Shown: in pieces, positions 1-8,952 of the stretch
Layout: each line of letters opens with the position of its first letter
How positions within the stretch are numbered: position 1 is the stretch's first letter
NCBI RefSeq assembly: GCF_027158465.1
Contig: NZ_JAMKYL010000003.1
Coordinates: 62,001 to 126,000 of the forward strand
Source of the DNA: Oxalobacter paeniformigenes
GTDB taxonomy: Bacteria > Pseudomonadota > Gammaproteobacteria > Burkholderiales > Burkholderiaceae_D
DNA: 64,000 nucleotides
Direction: 5' to 3'
Made by a program: the position numbers and the translations under genes
Notes under the pieces: model-generated
What the model saw: only the letters and a program-made list of their open reading frames with translations
Told to the model about the DNA's origin: nothing
Database searches by the model: none

Positions 1-1223
1 CCATTTCCGGTTCCGACTTCGTCGAAATGTTTGTCGGTGTGGGTGCTTCCCGTGTTCGCGATATGTTCGAAACGGCGAAAAAACATTCACCATGCATCAT
101 TTTCATTGATGAAATCGACGCAGTCGGCCGTCATCGTGGCGCCGGCATGGGCGGCGGCAATGATGAACGTGAACAGACACTGAACCAGTTGCTGGTGGAA
201 ATGGACGGTTTCGAGCCGAATTCCGGTACGATTGTCGTGGCCGCGACGAACCGTGCTGACGTGCTGGACAAGGCACTGTTGCGTCCGGGACGTTTCGACA
301 GACAGGTAGTCGTCGGTTTGCCGGATATTCGTGGCCGCGAACAGATTCTCAATGTACATATGCGCAAGGTGCCGATCGCACCTGATGTCGATCCGGGTGT
401 TCTGGCTCGTGGTACACCGGGCTTTTCCGGTGCCGATCTGGCCAATCTGGTGAATGAGTCCGCCTTGTTTGCCGCACGTCGCAACAAGCGTCTGGTCGAA
501 ATGCAGGATTTCGAGGATGCCAAGGACAAGATCCTGATGGGACCGGAGCGCAAATCGTTCGTCATGCGTGAAGAAGAACGGACAAATACCGCTTATCATG
601 AAGCGGGTCATGCTGTGGTCGCCAAGTTGTTGCCGAAGGCCGATCCGGTTCACAAGGTCACCATCATGCCGCGTGGTCATGCGTTGGGGTTGACATGGCA
701 GTTGCCGGAACATGACCGCATCAATATGTACAAGGACAAGATGCTGGAAGAAATCGCCATCCTGTTCGGTGGTCGGGTTGCCGAGGAATTGTTTATGCAC
801 CAGATGTCTACCGGTGCTTCCAACGATTTCGAACGTGCCACCAAGATCGCACGTGCGATGGTGACACGTTACGGTATGTCCGAGACGCTTGGCACGATGG
901 TCTATGAAGATACGGAACAGGAAATGTTCTATGGTGGCCGTATGTCTGCCAAGACGGTATCCGAAGCGACCCAGCAAAAAGTCGATAACGAAATCCGTTC
1001 TATTTTGGATCAGCAGTATGCATTGGCTCGCAAGTTGCTGGATGAAAACCGTGACAAGGTCGAGCGCATGGCAAAACTGTTGCTGGAATGGGAAACGCTG
1101 GATTCCGATCAGGTCAACGATATTATGGATGGCGTGGATCCACGTCCACCGAAGTCTGTACCTCCGAAGTCGCAGGATTCCGATGGGCCTGAAATTACGG
1201 AAAATGCGACGGCGGCAGCCTGA
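1..1223 (+). CDS. ftsH: ATP-dependent zinc metalloprotease FtsH, 3' part
   Basis: Membrane-anchored AAA+ protease that degrades misassembled membrane proteins and some regulators. The gene is cut by the window start: the reading frame is open from base 3 (ISGSDFVEMF...), so the transmembrane segments and Walker A lie upstream. Visible are Walker B (IIFIDEIDAVG), the second region of homology (AATNRADVLDKALLRPGRFDR) and the zinc-protease motif HEAGH at about bases 597-611. The C-terminal tail is polar. A strong hairpin terminator follows at 1241-1269, so folP behind it probably has its own promoter or depends on readthrough. The ftsH-folP-glmM order is typical of proteobacteria. Family assignment is secure. 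Confidence 0.97.
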   Translation, partial: ISGSDFVEMFVGVGASRVRDMFETAKKHSPCIIFIDEIDAVGRHRGAGMGGGNDEREQTLNQLLVEMDGFEPNSGTIVVAATNRADVLDKALLRPGRFDRQVVVGLPDIRGREQILNVHMRKVPIAPDVDPGVLARGTPGFSGADLANLVNESALFAARRNKRLVEMQDFEDAKDKILMGPERKSFVMREEERTNTAYHEAGHAVVAKLLPKADPVHKVTIMPRGHALGLTWQLPEHDRINMYKDKMLEEIAILFGGRVAEELFMHQMSTGASNDFERATKIARAMVTRYGMSETLGTMVYEDTEQEMFYGGRMSAKTVSEATQQKVDNEIRSILDQQYALARKLLDENRDKVERMAKLLLEWETLDSDQVNDIMDGVDPRPPKSVPPKSQDSDGPEITENATAAA

Positions 1224-1240
1224 TTTTCCAGCAATGTTTC

Positions 1241-1269
1241 AAAGGGCGAGCGTGTCTCGCCCTTTTTTT
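1241..1269 (+). terminator. Rho-independent terminator after ftsH
   Basis: GGGCGAG stem, CGTGT loop and CTCGCCC stem, followed by seven T residues. It sits 18 bases after the ftsH stop and just before folP. Confidence 0.85.
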
Positions 1270-1280
1270 GAACAGCTATC

Positions 1281-2117
1281 ATGAAATATTTTCAGTGTGG
1301 ACGTTACCGGTTTGATCTGGATGGCGAGGAATCCAGGCCGCTGGTGATGGGGATTCTCAATGTTACACCCGATTCCTTTTCGGATGGCGGACGCTATGAT
1401 TCGGTACCGGCAGCGATTTCACGTGCCGAGGTCATGATCCGCGAGGGTGTGGATATTATCGATATCGGCGCAGAGTCGTCACGCCCGGGGGCAGCTGCCG
1501 TTTCTCTGCAGGAAGAACTGGATCGTATCATGCCGGTTATCGAGGCCTTGAAGGATTGCGGAAAGCCATTGTCTGTCGATACATACAAGCCAGATGTTAT
1601 GACAGCGGCGCTGGTATCCGGAGCGGATATGATCAACGATATTTGCGGTTTTTTTTCGGAAAAATCGTTACAGGCTGTGGCTGCATATGATTGCGGGTTA
1701 TGTGTGATGCATATGCAGGGAGATCCTGGCACCATGCAAAACAACCCGCAATATGACGATGTGGTTGTCGAAGTGTCGGATTTTCTGGTTCGGCAGGTGA
1801 ACAGACTGGCGTCGTCTGGCGTAGCGTCTAACCGTATCTGTATCGATCCCGGTTTCGGGTTCGGCAAAACGCTGGATGATAATCTGACGCTTCTCAAGAA
1901 TCTGGATGTCGTGCGAAAACGACTGGATTTGCCGGTATTGGCCGGTTTGTCGCGCAAATCAGTCGTTGGCGCACTGACGGGAAAGCCGGTTGGAGAGCGA
2001 CTCGCAGGCAATCTTGCTATCGCCTTGTCTGTCGTTTCACATGGCGCTAGTATCCTGAGGGTACATGAAGTCGGTGAGACAGTAGATGCACTGAAAGTCT
2101 GGCTGGCAACGCAGTAA
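1281..2117 (+). CDS. folP: Dihydropteroate synthase
   Basis: Condenses 4-aminobenzoate with hydroxymethyl-dihydropterin pyrophosphate to give dihydropteroate (folate synthesis, cytoplasm). At 278 aa it has normal length. Pterin-binding motifs are visible: GILNVTPDSFSDGG near residues 24-37, DIGAESSRPGA near 61-71, DPGFGFGK near 188-195 and GLSRKS near 219-224. These last residues belong to the sulfonamide-target loop region and look wild-type-like. The stop codon lies 23 bases before the chosen glmM start, so the two are probably cotranscribed. Confidence 0.96.
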   Translation: MKYFQCGRYRFDLDGEESRPLVMGILNVTPDSFSDGGRYDSVPAAISRAEVMIREGVDIIDIGAESSRPGAAAVSLQEELDRIMPVIEALKDCGKPLSVDTYKPDVMTAALVSGADMINDICGFFSEKSLQAVAAYDCGLCVMHMQGDPGTMQNNPQYDDVVVEVSDFLVRQVNRLASSGVASNRICIDPGFGFGKTLDDNLTLLKNLDVVRKRLDLPVLAGLSRKSVVGALTGKPVGERLAGNLAIALSVVSHGASILRVHEVGETVDALKVWLATQ

Positions 2118-2140
2118 TGATATTGGAGACTGACTATAAA

Positions 2141-3490
2141 ATGAAACGTCGATATTTTGGAACGGATGGTGTACGCGGCCGGGTCGGTGATGCACCTATT
2201 ACGCCCGATTTTGTCATGAAACTCGGTTATGCTGCCGGCAAGGTGTTGACCCGGACGGCCACGTCTTCCGGAACGCCGGCTGTGCTGATCGGCAAGGATA
2301 CACGTATTTCGGGATATATGCTGGAAGCGGCCTTGCAAGCTGGGCTTTCTGCTGCAGGGGTGGATGTCGTGTTGTCCGGACCAATGCCGACGCCAGCTGT
2401 AGCATATCTGACGAGAGCCTTGCGTCTGGCTGCCGGTGTCGTCATTTCCGCGTCGCATAATCCTTATTACGATAACGGTATCAAATTCTTTTCGGCATCC
2501 GGTAACAAGTTGCCCGATGATATGGAATTCGAAATCGAGTCGTTAATCGACAAGCCGATGGATTGTGCCAGTTCCGAGATGTTGGGCAAGGTCAGAAGGC
2601 TCGATGATGCACAGGGACGATACATTGAGTTTTGCAAGAGCACATTTCCGTCCAGCTATGATCTGCGTGGTCTGAAGATCGTCGTGGATTGTGCCAACGG
2701 TGCTGCCTATCATATTGCGCCGTGCGTATTCCATGAACTGGGAGCAGATGTCGTGACAATCGGTACGACGCCTAACGGACTCAATATCAACGAGCATTGC
2801 GGTGCCACATCTGTGGATGCGCTGGTCGCCGCAGTGCTGGAAAACGGCGCAGACCTCGGTATTGCGTTGGATGGTGATGCCGACAGGCTGGTAATGGTCG
2901 ATTCTGTCGGCCGTGTCTATAACGGTGACCAGCTTTTGTACCTGATTGTCAAGGACAGGCTGGCTTATAGCGATGTCAAGGGTGTAGCCGGTACATTGAT
3001 GACGAATATGGGGCTGGAAATCGCTTTCCGCGAAAAACAGATCGGTTTTGTTCGCGCGAACGTGGGTGACCGTTATGTCCTGGAAGCGCTTTTGGAAAAG
3101 GGCTGGTTGCTGGGTGGCGAAGGTTCCGGACACCTGATTTGTCTGGACAAGCATACGACTGGCGATGGTATTATTTCGGCCTTGCAGGTGCTGGCGGCAT
3201 TGCGACGTCACAAGACGACTTTGCCAGCATTCATCAGCGAGCTGAAACTGTTTCCCCAAACGCTTGTCAATGTCCGTATCCGGCCAGGTTTCAACTGGAA
3301 AGAAAATGCGGCATTGCAGGCTGAAAAACAGGCAGTCGAGCAGATTCTCGGTGACAATGGTCGTGTGCTGATCCGGCCATCCGGCACAGAGCCGCTCTTG
3401 CGTATCATGGTCGAAACGGAAAACGCCGAAGAAGCGCAAACACTAGCCGAACGTATCGCCGCTGTATGCCGAACCGAAGCAGCTGCCTGA
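2141..3490 (+). CDS. glmM: Phosphoglucosamine mutase
   Basis: Interconverts glucosamine-6-phosphate and glucosamine-1-phosphate for peptidoglycan and LPS precursor synthesis. The chosen ATG gives 449 aa beginning MKRRYFGTDGVRG, which matches the family start and has GGAG 12 bases upstream. An in-frame ATG at 2117 overlapping the folP stop has no ribosome binding site. The phosphoserine loop (VISASHNPYYDNG), the metal-binding loop (ALDGDADR) and the C-terminal phosphate-binding loop (RPSGTEPLLRIMVE) are all present. It is the third gene of the conserved ftsH-folP-glmM order. Confidence 0.96.
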   Translation: MKRRYFGTDGVRGRVGDAPITPDFVMKLGYAAGKVLTRTATSSGTPAVLIGKDTRISGYMLEAALQAGLSAAGVDVVLSGPMPTPAVAYLTRALRLAAGVVISASHNPYYDNGIKFFSASGNKLPDDMEFEIESLIDKPMDCASSEMLGKVRRLDDAQGRYIEFCKSTFPSSYDLRGLKIVVDCANGAAYHIAPCVFHELGADVVTIGTTPNGLNINEHCGATSVDALVAAVLENGADLGIALDGDADRLVMVDSVGRVYNGDQLLYLIVKDRLAYSDVKGVAGTLMTNMGLEIAFREKQIGFVRANVGDRYVLEALLEKGWLLGGEGSGHLICLDKHTTGDGIISALQVLAALRRHKTTLPAFISELKLFPQTLVNVRIRPGFNWKENAALQAEKQAVEQILGDNGRVLIRPSGTEPLLRIMVETENAEEAQTLAERIAAVCRTEAAA

Positions 3491-3692
3491 TATATTGCAC
3501 ACAGCCTGATTCGCTTTCATACGCGCGTATGACGATATGATGAAGTTAAGTGCATTGGTATGGAAACGATCAGGCATCAAGTCGACATCGTTGTAAATCA
3601 TCGATTTCCACGTGGTCATACACCAACGGAAGCATTAAAAGATGGGGCGGATAATTGATTTTATGCGCCATTAACGGTATCATTTCAGTCTT

Positions 3693-3769
3693 CGGGGCGT
3701 AGCGCAGCCTGGTAGCGCAACTGGTTTGGGACCAGTGGGTCGGATGTTCGAATCATCTCGCCCCGACCA
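3693..3769 (+). tRNA. tRNA-Pro (anticodon TGG)
   Basis: A 77-base cloverleaf. The acceptor stem CGGGGCG pairs with CGCCCCG, and CCA is encoded. The anticodon stem CTGGT/ACCAG encloses loop TTTGGGA (TGG), and the T-arm contains GTTCGAATC. A perfect hairpin terminator follows at 3779-3809. Confidence 0.96.
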
Positions 3770-3778
3770 ATTTTCCGA

Positions 3779-3809
3779 AACAGGCTGTCGTCGACAGCCT
3801 GTTTTTTGT
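3779..3809 (+). terminator. Rho-independent terminator after tRNA-Pro
   Basis: Arms ACAGGCTGTCG and CGACAGCCTGT are perfectly complementary and are followed by TTTTTT. The following tRNA-Arg must therefore use a separate promoter in 3810-3863. Confidence 0.85.
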
Positions 3810-3863
3810 TAACGGGAAAAGTCGTTTATAATAACTGGCAATCTCGCCAGTTATGTCACTTAC

Positions 3864-3940
3864 CTGCCCTTAGCTCAGCTGGATAGAGCAACGGCCTTCT
3901 AAGCCGTAGGTCAGTGGTTCGAATCCACTAGGGCAGGCCA
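3864..3940 (+). tRNA. tRNA-Arg (anticodon TCT)
   Basis: A 77-base cloverleaf. The acceptor stem CTGCCCT pairs with AGGGCAG, the discriminator is G, and CCA is encoded. The anticodon stem ACGGC/GCCGT encloses loop CTTCTAA (TCT), and the T-loop has GGTTCGAATCC. A hairpin at 3966-3992 follows. A decayed recombinase lies immediately downstream, which fits past use of this tRNA 3' end as an integration site. Confidence 0.96.
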
Positions 3941-3965
3941 TAAAAATCAATCACTTACGCATGTT

Positions 3966-4005
3966 TCTCACTTGACCTTTTTTCAAGTGAGAACAAATTG
4001 TTCTC
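3966..4005. repeat. Overlapping inverted repeats downstream of tRNA-Arg
   Basis: TCTCACTTGA (3966-3975) pairs with TCAAGTGAGA (3983-3992) across a T-rich loop. The overlapping 17-base sequence 3989-4005 (GAGAACAA-A-TTGTTCTC) is a second perfect palindrome. The first could end the tRNA-Arg transcript. The pair could also be recombinase-binding sites left by a lost element. Confidence 0.55.
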
Positions 4006-4270
4006 ATTCAGCGGCATAACCGCTTCGTTTTGTCCCTGCGATAAATGGCTGTTGTCTTGCTGTTTCGGTGTCCAAGTAGCTTCTGAGTATCGCTGTGTGT
4101 TTTGTGTCAGTCGCAGCTTTAGCGCGCAGTTCCTTGAACTGGAACCACTCGAAATCCAGTCTGCTTTCGTCTGCATATGTTTTTGCTTTCAGTGGGAGTT
4201 TCTGAAATCAGCCTTGAACTTGTCGTACGTAATCACTCGAATATCAAGGTGCGTGAGGGTGAAAGGGAGT
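4004..4270 (-). pseudogene. Decayed phage-type tyrosine recombinase remnant
   Basis: The minus strand encodes a short stretch reading FQFKELRAKAATDT, which resembles the box-II region (DLRAKAATD) of phage-type tyrosine integrases. The frame is broken upstream by TGA. A neighbouring frame reads RVITYDKFKADF, so frameshifts and stops are present. The fragment ends at a TGA at 4004-4006, 64 bases from tRNA-Arg, the usual position for an integrase at a tRNA attachment site. Only about 90 codons of degraded similarity remain and no function is expected. The identification rests on motif memory and is moderate. Confidence 0.45.
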
Positions 4271-4335
4271 GTACAAACTGAAAAACGGTGAATTCTGCGG
4301 TTAAGCAATTCACTGATTTGGTGGATGGGCGATGG

Positions 4336-4908
4336 TTATTGTTCACACTGGCTCGGGTTTGCCTGAATGGTGGCGAGTTCGGCGCCCTCTTGGTCCTTGT
4401 AGCGGTGGATGATATTGACGTTGTGAGACAGGAACAGGGGAGTTTTGATGTCGTAGCACAGGTCGGCGATGGCGCGTTGTTCCAGTGGTGCCTGTCCAGC
4501 TTTGCGGAATCGCTTGAGGTCGGTGACAGTGTAGTCGTAGGTCAGGAGATGGTCGCTAGCTGTGATGTGTTCCAGTGTGGTGTTGCCGTCGATTTTCAGG
4601 GGGGTGTTCCGGTTGCGGCTGGTGGCGAATTTGTCGAGTTCGACGCTGATTTCTACCGTATATGGCGGTGTGTTGAAGTAGGTAATGAAGTTGAGGATGT
4701 CGTCGGCGTAGTGAAAGATGATGATGGCCACGATGCCATATAACAGACGGAGAATGAACGGACGTTTTTTCATGAGGGATGTCTTGTTCATCAGTTCATT
4801 TATCAGTACCAGTACTTCAGGAGTGATATTACAGGGTATGTTATTGCTGAACTTGATATTTCGTCTGGAATGCCTGTTTTCCGATGGTTCCGGTATCTGG
4901 TTTTCCAT
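4336..4908 (-). CDS. Hypothetical single-pass membrane protein
   Basis: Not recognised. The product is 190 aa. A polar N-terminus is followed by a hydrophobic segment at about residues 50-66 (LLRLLYGIVAIIIFHYA). A predicted extracytoplasmic domain follows, with two cysteines near the C-terminus (ADLCYDI and PSQCEQ) that could form a disulfide. The ATG at 4908 has GGAAAA upstream. Internal ATG codons (residues 40 and 46, MKKRPF) would leave a shorter protein starting just before the membrane segment, but they lack clear ribosome binding sites. Its composition is more protein-like than the overlapping plus-strand frames. Confidence 0.55.
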   Translation of the reverse strand: MENQIPEPSENRHSRRNIKFSNNIPCNITPEVLVLINELMNKTSLMKKRPFILRLLYGIVAIIIFHYADDILNFITYFNTPPYTVEISVELDKFATSRNRNTPLKIDGNTTLEHITASDHLLTYDYTVTDLKRFRKAGQAPLEQRAIADLCYDIKTPLFLSHNVNIIHRYKDQEGAELATIQANPSQCEQ

Positions 4909-5820
4909 TTGATTTTCCGGATTCCATACCAGACTGCAACTTTATACGCAGGCGGATGAAACGGCAAATGGATTGTGGATGTTCGGTATTTGTGCCGTGT
5001 TGCAGGACGGTGTGTACACAGGCAGGGATGGTGCAGGTGTATCGCTGGTGGTAGATATGTCGATAGATGGCAAGGATGAATGTCGCGAAGAGGGTTGTTG
5101 GGGGGGCGAAGCGTTCCGGAATCTGTGACGCAACCTGTCGGAAATAACAAATCATAATAAAGCGAACAATATGCCCAAAAGGCATGCAATCTGTTGAAAC
5201 CTGCGCCAATCAATGCTTGAGAGGCTTTCTCCACAAGGTTATCCACAGGTTTGCGTGGATAACGGAAAAGTCAAGAGGCGAGGGATAAAACGTTGGAAAA
5301 TGCACACGAATGGTGCGCTTGACAGTAAAAACGGAATGGATTAAGGGATGGGATGATCTGCGCAATCTGTAATCATTTTATGCAAGTATTTGATTTGTTT
5401 GTTTAAAAATGGGGTGTTCCTTGACTTGTCCACAGAAGTTGTGAAGAAATTAAAAGATGGCAATTGGACAGAAAAAGGATGCCGGTATGTCATGATGTGG
5501 TCATAAAAACAAAAATTTTTGTGGAAAGTCAATGTAATAGCGGGGAGTTTTCCACTGATGGAAGAAATATGGCCGGCAAGTCGTGAACGATGTTGTTTCG
5601 TTTCGGACGTGGAAAACAGGCATGCGAAAACAGGGATAACAGGGAGAGGGGACGTGGTGTAGTGACCAGGTCGGCAGGCGATAGTGGTGGGGTGCTACCT
5701 GTGTTCGGGATGGTGATGTCAGTGAGTGAGTAAAGAATCGTTTCCCCGGTTCAGTTTTCTGTGATACTTTTTCGGGTGGGCTAGTCGTTTCGGAATGGAT
5801 GTCATCAGACGGGAGGAGAG
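4909..5820. other. 0.9-kb non-coding region with DnaA-box-like sites
   Basis: No convincing gene is seen; the open frames here are low-complexity and mutually overlapping. It holds a perfect DnaA-box consensus TTATCCACA at 5239-5247. One-mismatch versions are TTCTCCACA at 5227-5235, the complement of TTATCCACG at 5254-5262, and TTGTCCACA at 5426-5434. An A/T-rich tract lies around 5385-5412. The rest carries no recognised signal. Confidence 0.5.
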
Positions 5821-6363
5821 ATGATTGTCGAGGAGCGGTGCGGGGAGTTTGTCAATGTGTATGTGGACGGATTCGTTTTTACGGCCGATACCGGAAAACG
5901 GGGTTGGGGATTCGGTGATGGTGACGACAGCAGCGAACGCGTGGAGCGTGAAGCATCGGCGCGTGGCATGACGAAGGATGCATTTGTCGCCGCTTATACA
6001 GGCATTTGCAATGCCGCAGCAGGCTGGGATGATCCACGTTGGACGTACCGTTACCATATTGCGGCGATGAACAGCCAGGGTACATTGATGCAGGAAGAAA
6101 TCATGGATCGTGTGGAGCAGGCGATTGGGCGCAACAAGGTGTGGCAGGACCGGGAACAATGTCGTGAAATGCTCAAACGCTATGCCTCGATGGGCATGAT
6201 CCGCCAGTTCGGACTGTGTATCATGAAATACATTTCCGATCGTGAGGATGGCAATCGCAGCCGGATCGTTTACCGGATGGAGGAGTTGTCGCCTTCCGAA
6301 TTGTCGGCACTGGTTCCGGAAAAGGTGCTCAATAGCGCGATTCATCGTTCAGGCGCGGTGTAA
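5821..6363 (+). CDS. Hypothetical protein, 180 aa
   Basis: Not recognised. The ATG follows a strong GGGAGGAGAG ribosome binding site. The protein is soluble and mixed-charge, with no signal peptide or membrane segment. It has a glycine- and acid-rich N-terminal part (GWGFGDGDD) and a helical middle (QEEIMDRVEQAIGRNKVWQDR). It stands alone, is convergent to the methyltransferase at 6534-7154, and the 51-base hairpin at 6437-6487 lies between the two. It appears to be a real gene because of its start signals and amino-acid composition. Confidence 0.65.
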   Translation: MIVEERCGEFVNVYVDGFVFTADTGKRGWGFGDGDDSSERVEREASARGMTKDAFVAAYTGICNAAAGWDDPRWTYRYHIAAMNSQGTLMQEEIMDRVEQAIGRNKVWQDREQCREMLKRYASMGMIRQFGLCIMKYISDREDGNRSRIVYRMEELSPSELSALVPEKVLNSAIHRSGAV

Positions 6364-6436
6364 TCCCCTATACAACCGGGAGTATGGTTACCGGTATATG
6401 GTGTTTTACCGGTAGTGTGGAAATCGTTATGCGTGA

Positions 6437-6487
6437 ATCATCGCATTGCATTTGCCGGACTGTATCCGGCAAATGCAATGCGATGAT
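6437..6487. repeat. Perfect 23-bp inverted repeat (long hairpin)
   Basis: Arms 6437-6459 and 6465-6487 are perfectly complementary around a five-base loop (CTGTA). It lies between convergent genes, so a bidirectional terminator is likely, although neither side has a clear T-run. Confidence 0.8.
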
Positions 6488-6533
6488 CACGCTGGCCGGA
6501 CAAGCGGCCGGTTGCAGCGGCCAGCTGGCATGG

Positions 6534-7154
6534 TTATTCGGGATCGGGGATGGATGCTGCCTTGCGTTTTTCCGCTTCGGTGATCGTCCAGAGGTAAACG
6601 GTTTTGGTGCCGACTTGTTCGATTTTTTCGGCCGGCCATTCCGGTCCCATGTCCGATTCGTTGGAAACGACTTTTGAACCGACCTTGAGTTGTTTCCAGA
6701 GGATGGGACGCAATTCGTAGTTGATGGTTTGCGGCAAATAAAGTGCTACGACTGTCGCGTCTGAAAAATCCACCTTGTAGAAATTGCCAAGCCGGAACTG
6801 GACGAGATGTTCCACTTTCGCGGCTTTTGCATTGGCATTGGCTTCCTCGATGCGTTTCGGGTTCAGATCGATGCCGATACCGCGTGCGCCGTAATCCCTT
6901 GCGGCGGCGATTACGATACGGCCATCGCCGCATCCCAGATCGTAAACGAGATCGTTTTCGTTGATTTCCGCCAGTTTGAGCATACCGTCCACGGTTTCCG
7001 GCCATGTCGTGATGAAGCCTGCGTCGAGTTCGGGTCCCATCATTTCGTCAAGGCCGAACTGGGATTTGGCACAGATGACGACGAAAACCGGTGTGAGCAG
7101 TGCGACGAGGATAAAGGCTGCAAAAGTGAGGCGGGTTTTTTTCTTTGAATTCAT
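6534..7154 (-). CDS. Membrane-anchored class I SAM-dependent methyltransferase
   Basis: 206 aa from the ATG at 7154 (MNSKKKTR...). A longer frame exists, but its extra 51 residues are translated from the end of the permease gene. An N-terminal hydrophobic segment at about residues 9-26 anchors or exports it. A Rossmann methyltransferase fold follows, with motif I YDLGCGDGR near residue 70 and the acidic post-I motif GIGIDLN. The substrate is unknown. The gene begins 13 bases after the permease stop, so the two form one transcript. Similar small methyltransferases are often annotated only by fold. Confidence 0.82.
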   Translation of the reverse strand: MNSKKKTRLTFAAFILVALLTPVFVVICAKSQFGLDEMMGPELDAGFITTWPETVDGMLKLAEINENDLVYDLGCGDGRIVIAAARDYGARGIGIDLNPKRIEEANANAKAAKVEHLVQFRLGNFYKVDFSDATVVALYLPQTINYELRPILWKQLKVGSKVVSNESDMGPEWPAEKIEQVGTKTVYLWTITEAEKRKAASIPDPE

Positions 7155-7167
7155 GAAAAAGTCTCTG

Positions 7168-8613
7168 TCAGGTATCGGCAGGTGTTTCGGTCTGATTTTT
7201 GTCAGTATCCATCCGGTTGATGATCCACAGGAAAACCAGTCCCGGCAAGAGGACGGCGACGCCGATCCATGCGGCATTGATTCCGCCGAGCGACTGGTCG
7301 TACACATAGGACAGGCTAGACCATAACATATAGCAGCACGTCAGACAAAAAATCAGGGGCAGTACCGGATAGAAAGGTACCCTGAAAGGTCTTGGGGTGT
7401 GTGGATCGCGCATTCGGAGTACGAAAAGGGAAATGCCGGAAAGCAGGAAAAACAGCCAGAATACCGGTGCGGTGAATTCGACCATCGATTTGAATCCGCT
7501 GCCGATCAGGGTACCCAGTATGACCAGCGCCAGAGAAGCCAGACATTGTATATACAGAGCGTTGACCGGGGTGTCGCGTCGTGCGTCCCAGACACCGAGT
7601 TTGCGCAGGACATGCCAGTCGCGGCCCATCGCGTAACTTGTCCGTGCACCGACGATGATGGTGGCGTTGATGGAAGTCAGTGTGGAGATGGCGACCATCA
7701 GGGAAATGATTTTGCGTGCGGTGCCGCCAAAAGCCATTTGCATCAGGTCGGCTGCGATGGCAGCAGAGGCCGCCATGCCGGCAAATCCCAGTCCCTGCCA
7801 GTATGCCCATGTCACCAGCAGATACAGTGCGGTGATGATGGCGATGGAAAAAACAAGTGCCCTGACCATGTTGCGATGGCCGTCGCGGATTTCGGCGCTG
7901 ATATAGGCCGCTTCGTTCCAGCCGCCGAAAGTCAGCAGGACGAATACCATCGCCAGTCCGAAATTTGCGGAAAAAAACGGTGAAGTGCCTGATGGTTCGA
8001 CAGGTGGCGTATGGGTGACAGGTTCGGATGTGCCGGATGCAAGCAGGTAAAGCGCAGTTGCGACGATCAGTACAAGGCACAATACCTGAAGGCCGGTGAA
8101 AAGCGACTGTGTTGTCATGCCGGTACGGATATTGCGGATATTGAGCCATGAGAGGACGAGAATGACGGCGATGGCATACAGAAACGGGCCGGAAACGATA
8201 CCGGCGATATCCAGCGGAACGATACGGTTCATGTAGTCGCCGAATACGAAAGCGAGCAGTGCGATGGAACCGGTGGTGATGACCGACAGGCGGGCCCAGC
8301 CGAACAGGAAGGAAACCGAACGTCCGTAGGCTTTTTGCAGAAAGTGGTAATCGCCGCCAGCGTCGGGATAGGCGCAGGCGAGTTCGGCGTAACACAGCGC
8401 GCCGACCAGTGAAACAAGGCCGCCCAGTATCCATGCGGAAAACATTGCGCCCGTTTCACCGGTCAGGTTGGCGACGACGGCAGGGGTCTTGAAAATGCCG
8501 GCGCCGATGACCAGTCCCACGATCAGGGTAACGGCTTGGTGCAGGCGTAAAATCCGGCGCGGTTTGCCTGCTTCGTTCGATGCCGTAGGCCTATTGTCTG
8601 ACGCTGGGGACAT
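7168..8613 (-). CDS. APC-superfamily amino acid permease
   Basis: 481 aa with about 12 hydrophobic segments. The N-terminal helix-1 motif GLVIGAGIFKTPAVVA is typical of amino acid/polyamine/organocation transporters, as is CYAELACAYPDAGGDYHFLQKAYG in helix 2-3. It should import or exchange amino acids across the inner membrane; the substrate cannot be read from sequence. The ATG at 8613 has AGGA upstream. It heads a two-gene unit with the downstream methyltransferase. Confidence 0.9.
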   Translation of the reverse strand: MSPASDNRPTASNEAGKPRRILRLHQAVTLIVGLVIGAGIFKTPAVVANLTGETGAMFSAWILGGLVSLVGALCYAELACAYPDAGGDYHFLQKAYGRSVSFLFGWARLSVITTGSIALLAFVFGDYMNRIVPLDIAGIVSGPFLYAIAVILVLSWLNIRNIRTGMTTQSLFTGLQVLCLVLIVATALYLLASGTSEPVTHTPPVEPSGTSPFFSANFGLAMVFVLLTFGGWNEAAYISAEIRDGHRNMVRALVFSIAIITALYLLVTWAYWQGLGFAGMAASAAIAADLMQMAFGGTARKIISLMVAISTLTSINATIIVGARTSYAMGRDWHVLRKLGVWDARRDTPVNALYIQCLASLALVILGTLIGSGFKSMVEFTAPVFWLFFLLSGISLFVLRMRDPHTPRPFRVPFYPVLPLIFCLTCCYMLWSSLSYVYDQSLGGINAAWIGVAVLLPGLVFLWIINRMDTDKNQTETPADT

Positions 8614-8952
8614 GGGTTCCTGGTTTCCGATTATGACTGGCAGGCATTATTGTAGAGAAACACTGTGTGTTCACAAAGTGTCTGGCTGGTATGAAATCAG
8701 AAAAGGGCCGGATGGCATTGCCCATGCATGGAAAAAACGGGCGAGGATGGCAAGCCGATGAGAAAGGTTCGTTTTATCGGGCAGGCGGGGCAGATATAGC
8801 GGAGAGCCTGTGTAGAAAGGGATGAGAGAGCGGACGGGACAGATGGTAGAGTGTATCTTTTTCCCGGCAGGATACATTTTGCCGTGTGACGTCTTTGGCG
8901 GAAAACTGCCCGGATCGTGCAGGATACGCCACGGGCAGCATTTTATATGGCG
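8614..8952. other. Intergenic region upstream of the permease
   Basis: 339 bases between two minus-strand genes. A short ACACT/AGTGT hairpin lies near 8660-8680. No coding region or recognised regulatory motif is seen. Confidence 0.5.

Noticed and set aside
87..977. Long minus-strand open frame opposite ftsH
   Set aside because: It is antisense to a strongly conserved protease and its translation has no family features; the same applies to long opposite frames over glmM, guaA, nadC, ABC-F and clpB.
4288..4743. 151-codon plus-strand frame
   Set aside because: It is the complement of the more protein-like minus-strand gene 4336-4908, with a Val/Gly-skewed composition typical of shadow frames.
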